Positions 25,101 through 36,372 of a DNA stretch of 64,000 bases are shown here, piece by piece. The translations under genes were made by a program, and so were the position numbers. The stretch comes from Thamnaconus septentrionalis (Eukaryota; Chordata; Actinopteri; Tetraodontiformes; Monacanthidae), in the NCBI GenBank assembly GCA_009823395.1, contig CM020507.1, positions 6,346,501-6,410,500 of the forward strand. Direction: 5' to 3'. Numbering within the stretch: the stretch's first letter is position 1; the number at the start of each line of letters is the position of its first letter. Below the pieces are notes generated by a model. That model did not search any database and was not told the DNA's origin. It worked only from the letters and a program-made list of their open reading frames with translations.

Positions 25101-25402
25101 TCTTAAATGAGCGCTTTGCTGTCAGACAACAGTGCAACAGCCACGCATTCAGCCGCAGAGGAGAGGGGGATGAGAGAGAAGAGAGAGAGTGAGGACGGAA
25201 GAAGAGAAGAGATTCAAGATTTACCTAAAGACATAGACGGCATTGACGGGGGAGGAGAAGAGAGGCTCTCCTGCACTGGTGGACGACTGATGCCAAGAGA
25301 CCCTTCAGCAGTGGAGGAAAACATCACACTCATCTAACTTAGATATGTACACTTAAAAAAAGACATTAAGTTCATAGGCTGTGTCCAAACCTTTGACTGG
25401 TA

Positions 25403-25457
<55 letters not shown>

Positions 25458-27637
25458 ACACACAAGGTGCAGAGTGAGAGAGAGAGTTAATTCAATGGCT
25501 TATTTCATTTGTCTAGTTGACATTAATAATGGATTTTGTTGTCACACGTGCAACAACACATCTCTAAAAATAAACATGTGAATAGTGGGAGGTAAGCACA
25601 CTTACTCATTCACACACACACACACACACGCAAAAAGAGCAGACGGAGCACAATGACAATGATTGTGATAAATGCACCCATTGAGTTGCGTTAGCATTGA
25701 TTGTGGCTAATCAGCCTTCAGCCGATACGGCTCTAATCTCGGCGCTCTGCGGCAGGAAAGAGACCAGCAGACTGCACAGCAACTCTCTCCGTCCTCATTA
25801 TCTGCTCATCTTCTTCTAACCAGTGTGTCTGACAGGAAGAGCCGATGAACACGAGGCCCATTAACGTTATAGATCCCTGTGGAGGAGGCAAAACAACTCT
25901 GGGGTCAGTGGAGGAGGCCAAAGCTGCTGTCGTTGCTTTACTGCTTCATGTACAGTTGAGTTTATAGGGGTCCTCAGTTTAAGTTTAATATAAAATATAA
26001 ATAGTCAAACATGTCAGAGATTTCACCCTGTGTTTGAGATGCTTTAGTAGTTGTGGTTCAGAGCTGAGGCAGACACACACCTAATGAGTCGGTCTGGGAA
26101 TATCTGTGTGGGCCTCCTAACTTTATTGATTGTGTATAAACACACACACACACACTTTTATCTTTGTACATAGTTTGGTGAGATAGATTGATTGCTGCAT
26201 TGCATGGGATTGCACCAAACTCTGCTGTACTTTTCCAATAAAGACATTCAAGCAGTGCTGGGAAAACTACTACTAATACTGTTGCTGCTCCGGCCCCTCT
26301 GTCACATTGTAGAACCCACTGTGGCCCACCAGCCAAACAGTTTGCCCACCCCTGCATTAAAGATTGTGAGTTAATTCAACAATAGTTGTTCAGCCACAGC
26401 TTCACCTGGATGCGAGTTCCCAGTGCAGACCCACCAGACTGGACAGTTCCAGCTTCTGGGCTGATTCTAAAAATCCAATCCCAGCTCTCCTCTGCCACCA
26501 TTGGGAACCATCACCCGGCATCATCAGCTTGTCTCAAAAAAACAGAAGAACAAAACCATTTTGCTGGTAAAGCTAAAAGCTGGTGTGCCAACATTCGTCC
26601 ACATTAGCGGCGGTAACTGGATAACAACAGGCGACAAGTCAGGCAGGAAATAAGACAGCCACCCCTCCCCCCGCCAGTTCTTCATTCAATAAAGCCAATT
26701 ACAGCGCAGCTCGTTAATATTCTCCACCAATCAGACCAATTACACAGAGCCCTAACTGCGTTTCGGCTGACTGTGATTGGTTGATGAATGAGGGCGCTGC
26801 CGTTCTGATTGGACAGAAGCCAGTGAGGATGGAGACCATCTGGATGTGCTGCAGCCACATGTGGATGTGGCTTCACCAGCAGGGTGGAGACACGTGTGTT
26901 TTTCTGTTCTTGCCTCGTTCCTGTTCTGTCTCCTCCATCTTTCCTTCAAAGGAAAACACACGGCGACCACCTCCACCTCCACCTCTACTGCCTCCACCAC
27001 CACTTCCACCACTTCTACTTCCTCCACCACCTCCACCTCCATCACCTCCTCCACCCGAGGCTGCCTGTCGATCCTGTGACAACTGTTGCCACCTATTGCT
27101 CCGAGCACGCGTTGCTTTCCCTTGAACACGGAGCCAATGCTCCATTAGCATCGCTGACTGCCGTCCAGGAGCTCTTGGCGCTGCACCACAGATGCTCTTT
27201 AATTCAGCGCTGTGATATTCTCTGAATCAAAGTCGACCCTCGCATACGGCAGTGCTGTCGGAGCGTGCGCGGCGCACACAGTGCACGGCCGACCATTTTA
27301 GGTGTGCAGTTGTTTCCACTGGCAGGCACAGTGACTGATCCCTGTGAGACGCTGCCAAGTTCCCCTGACAGAGTTTCATTGCTGCTGCAAGTTGTCCCCA
27401 CACAGACATATGCAGCAAGTCTGTCTGACACCAACAGGCTTTTCCACTGCTGTCAGTGGCACACGCAAGCTGTCATTGGACTGTTAAAGGTCCAGTGTGT
27501 AGATTTGGGCCTGAGGATGATTTTTGTGTTGGTAAAAGCTTACCATACTGCCCATACACACATTAATTATAATATATGCCTTCAGTACAATAAAAGCAGT
27601 TTGATTTTGCTATCCATAGAATGTTTTTTTATATATA

Positions 27638-27672
<35 letters not shown>

Positions 27673-27676
27673 TATA

Positions 27677-27714
<38 letters not shown>

Positions 27715-29845
27715 CTCTCTATAGATTAATGAGGGTCTCAGTGCTCCCAGTTTGCTGCCATTTTGCACCACTATATTTCTAAGGAAGCCTGGTGTGGACA
27801 ATCCAGCTGCCTGACAGCATAGCGTTTGGTATTTAGGGTGAACGCTGGCATCCTCAAATAAACCAACCAAGAAGAAGTTGGACGAGGTATCCAGGTTTGG
27901 GTGCGCAGGCCACCGTAGTTCACTGGCAAGCTTGGGAGGAAGAGGAAGAGCAAAAGAGCACTGCAATCTAAAATGTAACCACTTGATGTTGTTTGTTCTC
28001 AAAATGTCCAAATATTACACACCTAACCTTTAAACCGTTCCAGGTTCATCTCTGTGCAAAATGTGTTGCCTTTATGATATTGACACAAGTTGTTTGGTGT
28101 TCTCACTGCACTCACACTCAGGTACAGATAGTTACAGTTAGTAGGCAAGCAAAAATCCACCAAACCAGCGTGAACCACAGATTAGTCTCCACATCGTGCA
28201 CCAATTTATTTGTACATGGGTTTCTCAAAGTGGTTCAGACCTGGACGAAACTTTATTTGACAAAATGAAGTCTTAATAAAAAGGGACTGGTCTTGAGGCT
28301 TAAGGCCCAATTTAGTCCTGGTCTAGTGGAGGTTTGGTCCAGGTCTGCTCTGCTCTGCACCTCTTGTTCCTGGGCAGCCGCAAATCGCTGGCACTTCGAC
28401 GCTTCGTCCTGCGTCTCAAGCCAAGCCGTGGAACCTCAGCCAGTGGACTGATAAGCAGGGCGTCCAATAACGATGGAGAGAGCCACGATTCAGGACGAGT
28501 CCTGGTGATAAGTCGTCGTTGACGACAGGATACAGTGAATGAAAAAAGTCAAACTCATAATTGAATGGTGAAGCTGATTAATGAAGCACACACACTCAAC
28601 GAGAGGAACCTGTCGCAGTGTTTACCTGGCCTGCTCTGGACTACAGCCTTCATTGTGTGTTCTTGGTGCCACTGTTTGAGGGGCACTGGAGGTGAGACAA
28701 GGTGGGCGGGGAGCAGCTCTGGGCAGGAAGTCCAGTGGCTTTAACAAGAGTTCCCTTCTGTTCATCAGTAAAGCACACACACAAGACACTTTGGAAGGCA
28801 ACAGCTGAAAACAGAGGCCAGAGTGTCTCTCATACCCGCGTCACAGCAGGAGTTACGCAAGTGAACCAGCGGTTCTAATCAATGAGTCTCGCCTGCAACA
28901 TGTGAGCAAAAGCTCCCCACAGCCGCAGTACCTGACTGGCTTCTTGTGTGGCGTCCAGGAGGGGACGGTAGTGAGTGGGACCAGGGCACTGGGGAGGACG
29001 GAGAGAGGGCACGCAGGAAGGAGAGACGTCTCATGGTCACTGTGTATTTTGAGATGGAGTGAGGCAGGGTGCTAAAAAAAATAATGACACAGCACCTTTT
29101 CTCAGTGGAAGAGTCATTGCGAACTCCTCCGGCTTCCAGAGACAGTGTCGTTTGCTCAGGGAACTCCTCAATATTTTTCACCCAGGGTTCACCAAACGTT
29201 ACATTTTCTGAGCCGGTGCTGACCCCTAGTGGCGTCACAGGACAATCGGTACATCTAAGAAAAGGACTGAAAGGGGGAAACAATTGAAGTAAACCGTTGA
29301 TTTGCTTTTGATAAAATTGTCTTTAGAATATCTTTCGTTTATTTAATCTAATTTATTTTATTAATTCAAATGGACTAAAATAAAAACAAAAAATACAAAA
29401 TCTATGTAAAAAATGCTTCGGCAAAAAACACATTTGACAAAACAACTCTATAAGAACTCCATGCTTGAAAGGGTGTAGGATGAAGTTCATAAAAACTCAT
29501 CTATTCCTACACCCTTTTTTCTTATTTTACTACATGTGACATGGCATGGCTGTGTACTGCATTCAAAGGTACAAGTACCTTTCAACTGGAGCCAGTGGAA
29601 AACACGCGGGAGAGGAAGAAGAAGCAGCTCCTCCGGCAGGGTTGGGCTCAGGGAGCGACACTCGGTATTTAGCCAAAGAGGATTCGCTACCAAGTGAGAG
29701 ATATTTTCCCTGGTCACGTAAAGCGGAAAAAAAACGTGTAGATTTGATCCTGGACACGGCGCACAAGCAGAACTTATAGAAAACAAATAGAAAACAATGT
29801 GGCTTAGTTGTTTGCTTGAGTTCTGCAGTGTTTAGACTCCGGACC

Positions 29846-29896
<51 letters not shown>

Positions 29897-32800
29897 TTTG
29901 GCACAATGGGTCAACAGAATTGGACTGCGGCAAAGGGACGCAAATGGCAAGCACAACAGCAAACAAGAACACTGATTGCGAGCTATGGCGCCCTCCAGTG
30001 GCTTATGGTGTTTCGTGTTCAGTGCGCGATTACGCCATCAAATTCTTTCTTTTCCCATCAGAGGACAGAGGCGTTGTGGCAACAGTGGAGCGTGTAGGTG
30101 ACGTCTCGTCAAGGGTTTGTTTTGAATCGTTTCACATTTCCTGATCAAGTTCATCAAATTTTGTTAGTGTGTGTGTATGTGTGTGTTTGAAAAAGGTTGT
30201 GACCACAGTGCATGTGGAATTCAACAGAGGTGCTCAGTTAGATCCTCTATATTAAAGTCATTTCTGCCGATTGACTGGTAAGTGGAACCACAAAGAGTGA
30301 AAGTGCGTCGGTGCTGGTACCTGACAGTCCCACAGTGTGTTTGGGAGTCAATGAGACGACTAGAAGGGGAAAAGGGCGGGGTGAAAGGAAGGAAAGAAGA
30401 CAAAAGAGACAGAAAGAAAGGGACACGGGGGAGAAAAAGTAACTGCTTTATTGGCTGCAATATCCAATCATCACGTTTTTCACACTTGCAACAAAGACGT
30501 TTCTGCAGGCGACTATGTCCACAATACACAAACTCATCGTCAAAGCTGGAACTATGGTCAGAGTTAATATCATCTGCAGTAAACACACACACTGTATAAA
30601 TACAAAGCAGTGGAGGAGTGTTTTTACATAGACGGCCTCGATCCCTCAGCTGAGGACTGAAAGAAATGTACTTTCATAGCATCACTTTAAACTCGGCCAC
30701 ACCAGCCAGCTGGAAACACACTCTCTCACCTGCATTTACCAAACACATCCTTTAAAGCACCTATCTGCACACCTCGGCAGCACACTGGTGTGCTTTTCAC
30801 AGTCTTGTCTTGCACAGAAAGCCGACAATGTCAACTTGAAGCTTTTACTGCTCCAGTTGAGGGAGAGCAGATGCTGGTCTTGTGCTAATGAAGCTATTGA
30901 TTGTCTCTGCAATGCAAACGCCTGAAATACTCTGTTTCACTGAAACTACACAGCTGCCTATTCAAATCCACCCACATCACAGCGGAAATACAGTGATGGA
31001 AGAGTGCGACAGGTTGTGTTTCCACGGACATTTTGCTCTATTTTGTGTTTTTGTTTCCCCCCTGGGCCACACCAACGTGTCCCCAACACAAATTAAAATA
31101 TGAACTATAGCACTGTGTTGCCGTGCTGTTTTGTGTTTAAGACTGACTGAATGAATAAACTGGTTAAAACTGCTCAGACCATCTGAATTGAGCTGCATGG
31201 ACTTTCCACAGTCTGTAAAACCCATAATGGCAAAACGATGCCTCGTAACCATAAAAGCCAATGTTCTGCATCATGTTTAAGTGTTTTGGATTTTTTTTTT
31301 TGTTGTTTTACTTACAATGGAGAAACACTCAGAAATCAGGAATACAACTGAATCAAACAGAAATTTGTGTTAAAAGCAATGAAAGCAAAAGAAAATCTGA
31401 TAACCCTAAAATAATACAATCAGTCAAACTAATTTACATGTTATTAAGCTGCATAACTTAAAGGGCTTGGATCAAGTCAGTAGAACAGAACTATAAAGAC
31501 ACTCCAAACACTCACTCACTCAGAAAGACTGTACAATATGTTTTTATCCAGCTTTTCTTTGGTTTAATTATTTCATTACTTGCTAACCATCGGCATTCAG
31601 ATCCACAGAAAAACTACTTGGGGACCAAACACACTACTGACAAGGCCGTCAGATCCACATACTGCACCAGCCAAATAAACAAAAAAAAACACAGTCTACT
31701 GGACATTGAGGGTACGAGCGGACACCCCGTGGTGCCAGTCTCTCAGCTCGCCGTACTTTGGACCAATCACCAAGCGAGTGGTGGGCTTGTTCACTCTGCC
31801 GACACAGGAGGAGAAGAACAGAGGAGGAAGAGGAGGAGGATAAGAAGGAGGGCACAGCAAGAGAAAAGAGAAGGAGAGTTAGGAAAGGAAATGTGGGGTG
31901 AGGGGTGAATATGCAGCAGGACACACCGGGCTGGTGCTGTTGAGGTTCTGAGGGGTGAAATGGATCTCACTATCACACACCCACCACATCAAAATGCGGA
32001 GTAAATGAGTGAGGTGTGTGTGCACTGAGGTTATGGAGTAACTCATCCACAAAGACACCATGGACTGACTGCAGCCAATGAGAGGTGACACACGTCGTCA
32101 CAAAGCACCTGCAGCAACATGACAAACAGCCAAGACCACCACACCAAGACAAGAGTTAGCCTGGACCAACACGCACACACACACAGCGCCTCATTAGTTG
32201 ACAACACCTAACCTTACTGAAATTAAATCAAACTAGTTGGTTCCAGGGCGACACGGTGATGCAGTGGTTAGCTTAGCAATGTCCCCTCAAAGCAAGAAGC
32301 TCCCCAGAGTCTCCTGTGGTCTTTCTGTGTGGAGTTAGCATGTTCTCCCTGTGCCTGCTGGGTTCTCTGCAGGTTCTCCAGCTTGTGGGAGGAAGCTGAA
32401 GAGTGAATGGTCGTTTGTCTCAATGTGGTCCAAAAAAAAAAAAAAGTAGTCAGTTCCAACATCCTTAGACCAATGGCATGACTCAAAGCGTGACACTGAT
32501 TTTTTCTTTTTTTTTTCTTCTTTTTTTTCCTGTAAGTTCTGCGGTCTCTGACGCCCTCTAGTGTTAGAATCACTCCAATGGGGTGAGCACTCGAAGCACC
32601 AGTATGCACCGCACCACGCAAAACAACTCGATGCACTTACTTCTTCTTGGCGGAGTCGCTCTCTTCGGCTTGAACTGCAAGAGAACGGAGAGACAGCAGA
32701 CACTTAATATCACAGCGCCTCCTCTGACTGGAACATTCAGGAGAGCTGAAGCAACGAGGAACATCAGCCACCAGCCTCAAAGCTTCAGTACCGTGTGTGG

Positions 32801-34157
32801 AGTCAGGACTGACCGTTCTCAGTGCCGGTGATCTGGGCCAGGATCCTGAAGGACCTGGACTGGGTGGTGCCGGTCCGCGGGCGCCAGTCCTCCGTGTCCT
32901 CGGTGATGCGCTTCCTGCTGGCGTCCGCGTGAGTGGGCACGTGGTAGAAGTGGATGTCGGTGTCAACGATGTGTTTCCTGGGTACTCTGCAGGAGGACAA
33001 CAGTGGCCCTTGACAAAGCATCTCAACAATGGAAATGGCAAGTTTTTTTAATGTTATTTTATTCCTACTTTTAATTTTATTTCGTACTTTTATCTTTAAT
33101 CTGTCTTTATACTATGATTTATTTATTTTTTTTTTAGACTAGTTCCCTTTCCAAGCTGCTGTTAAAGCGGATTTCTCCTGGAGATCAATAAAGTATCACT
33201 ATAATATAATATAATGTAATCCTTATGCAGGAATTTTTTTTTCTTTATTAATCATTTTATACTTGTAGACCGGTGACGAAGTTAGAGCAGATCTGTGCAA
33301 CTCGATGCGTGTGTGCTTGTTAAAACGTTTAATCATTTTATTAAGAGATTAACATTGATTTTAAATTGCACATGTGGGGGAAAACATGAGTGACACACAA
33401 GGGTTGTGTTAGAGTAATGGTATTAAAGTGTCACATGTTTAGATGGATGGGTGGGGGGGGACCAATGAATCCAAGCCATTTCAATGCTAGTGTGACTCTG
33501 ATGGGATGGATACCTTGGTGCTTGAGGTTTTCTAGAAAATCGTTCAAAGGGGAACAAAAGGGACAGAGGAGAAATTAAATCACTACAATAGTTGAATGTG
33601 TGCTAGTTGTACAGACTGAGTTGTGGAGACGTGGTTAAGTTATCTACAAAAAAAAAAAGCTTACGTACTTCAAAATACTTTGAGGTCCACTAGAGAGAGG
33701 TGCAGTAAAGGAAGATAGAATATTTAGCATTAATGCAGTTAAGAAAAAGTTAATGAAGCAAATCTTCAAATAAAGTGACAGTAGACACATGAAATCAAGT
33801 GTCAAAGAAAGCAAGACACTTTTCTATGCGTGTAAAAATACATTAACAAAGGTGTCATTCAGGAAAGAAAGACGATCCGTTTTCAACCACATGGTGGCAC
33901 TGTTGAACCTCTGAAGACACTCCCGTTCATCATCATCAGTTTTTAAAGTAACAAAATGGAAACAATGGTTTATTAATGGAGTGGAAGATATGACTTCCAT
34001 TTGTTTTAAGACTTCCATTTGTTTTGACCATGTGGCTGAAAACTGCTCTTGAGAGTTGAATTTCAGTTTGAATCCGCGATCGACCTTCCTTCCCTGGCAG
34101 CCAGGTGCTGACAGGCCTGCACTGATGGACCAACACTAAATCAACTCTTTGGTGTCA

Positions 34158-34192
<35 letters not shown>

Positions 34193-34301
34193 AATGGAGT
34201 GATTTATGAGTGACTCTCTTCACAGTCTTGTCTCTGCAGCAGCAGCGGCGGAGATGTGGATGTGCTGACAGCCTGCTCTCACAAACGCAGTTAATGTAAT
34301 T

Positions 34302-34361
<60 letters not shown>

Positions 34362-36311
34362 TGTTTTTTGGGGGGGGCTGCTGCTGCGCCTGTCGCAGAT
34401 ACAAAAGTCAAGCCAACGGAACGACAAATCTACTCTCCCCGAGTGGAAGGATGGATTAGAAGTAAAGAGGTGTCGAGCTGAGAGGTTCACAGGTGATCAG
34501 ACATTCAAGCTTCAGAGACTAACTTTGCGACAGGAGGAGGCGCTGCAGTCTGCGGGGCAGAGAGACAGGGAGGGGGAGGAGGGGACACAGAAGAGCGACA
34601 CGTGAATCTCCATGTTTTCCCTGCGAAAATGTCAAAGACTTTTCTTTTCTTTTTCGTTTTTACACAAATACCCTCTGAAACAAAGCGCGCGCGCACACAC
34701 ACAGTCAAAGGCGAAGGCAGCGTGCAGAGTGGCGTGCGAAGATGAACTCATGCAGATTCATGCAAGGGAGAAATGAAGAGGAACTGACGTCACCAGAGGG
34801 CCATCAGATGATGCCGGTAGTAAAAATAAAGTGAGAGAGCCGCACGTCGAGCGGTGTTTCATTTCACTCAGTAAGCTGCTGGACTAAATGTCATCCGTGA
34901 TACTTGGATGTAGGACTTGTATCCAAATGAAAAGCTGCTTGTCTCTGCACAGCTGCTGTGATTGGCCAGACACAGGAAAATGAAACATCTGATTTGGGGT
35001 CTTTTCCTGCAAAGAGCAGCACAGAATGGGCAGAAATGTGGAAGATAAATGGGGCACCTTGAAAAAACCCAATAATAAATAAACCATGTGTTAGGCTCCA
35101 GCAGAGCCTCGCAACCCTGAGTGCAGGAGGAAGAGGCTAGAGAAAATGGAGGGATGGATGGATGGATGGATAGAAAACCATGTTTTACCTCTTTGTTTGG
35201 AGACGAGTCACCAAAACAACGACTCAACAAGTGGCTGGAAATTTATTTTACGGTGGGCTGACAAATTGACAGAAGCCCAGACAACTTGAGTTACAGTTAT
35301 GCTGTTATTAGTCTCAACTATTCTTCAAAAAAAAAAAAAAACAGGAGAGTTGGATTGGTATGAAAAAACGCTGCTTAAAACAAAAACACTTGACTCGACA
35401 GATAAATCATTTATTCACATTTTTCTATTTTCTCTTTAATGTTTTTGATCAATTTGAACTCGGTCCAAGTTATGCTCAACTTAATGACTCACAGCTGAAA
35501 TACAGACAGACTTCACTGTGTGTCTGTGGAAAACTGAGCGAAATAATAAAACAGAAATAAAGGTAAAGAAGTGTATTTCTCTGGCTGACAGGACGCCACT
35601 CACCCGTTGAGGTGCGGGGGCGAGGCTCCGCCCCGATTCTCCGGCAGGCCCCGCCCCTCCAGCAGGCCGCGCCTCTGCCCCATGGCCACCTCACAGGCGT
35701 TGTCGGCGGAGTAGAGGTGGATGGGAGTGTTATAGACTGACGGCTGCGGGGGGACGAGGACGGGAGGGGAGGGAGGGGAGGAGTGGGGTGAGAAGGGAAG
35801 GGCCGGGGGAGGGGCCGGGGGAGTGAAGGCGGAGGACGGCGACGGGATGAAGGGAGGGACGGCGTGCTGGACCCCGCAGGGTCTGGGAGCCTTGCTGTAG
35901 AGGGCGGGGGCAGGGGAGGCAGGGGGACCGGGTGGGTGGGCGTGATGGGGGGGCGGAGGGGGACGCGTGAGCGCCACCGGTTTTATGATGTCTGCCCTGT
36001 TGTCCTGGCGGCGGCGCCAGGGAGGAGCATGCAAACACACACAGAGCAGCCATCAGCACACAACACCACACAACACCACACAACACCACACAACACCACA
36101 CTAGACAACTATACTGATGCCTCCACCTGTTGCTCTACTATGAGTGTCTAATGAATAGTGGTCCTGTATGATGGGTTGGATTTTCTCCATCAACACATTT
36201 GGTGTTTATCAGCATTAAGGAGGCATCAGTATTCTGAAAATAAAGATTACTGAAAAAACAAAACTACAACTACTAAAAAAAAAAAGGCAAAAAATGTTTT
36301 TTTCATGCATT

Positions 36312-36372
<61 letters not shown>

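Larger units (their letters stand above)
23572..32640 (-). other. pdlim5 intron 6 region (alternative-exon field)
   Basis: 9.1 kb between exons 6 and 7. It contains the LIM-less last exon, cassette candidates A-C, a V-SINE-like SINE (32247-32400), a GATA tract, a TTAA-flanked element (27484-28033), a polypyrimidine/polypurine patch (26955-27060), a hAT-type terminus (26285-26355) and a Tc1-type terminus (25380-25407). The remainder shows nothing recognised. Confidence 0.8.
32987..35603 (-). other. pdlim5 intron 4
   Basis: 2.6 kb. It holds a LINE-type tail (about 33100-33230), (CA)n at 34159-34190, (TG)n at 34302-34354 and a short GGAT run at 35151-35170. No exon was recognised. Confidence 0.85.

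Noticed and set aside
25733..25921. Coding exon behind CCTCCTCCACAG on the minus strand
   Set aside because: In the phase required by exon 6 it hits a stop after two codons; other phases do not rejoin exon 7.
29546..29779. Plus-strand frame near the GATA repeat
   Set aside because: No domain, and it is not framed by splice sites or a promoter.
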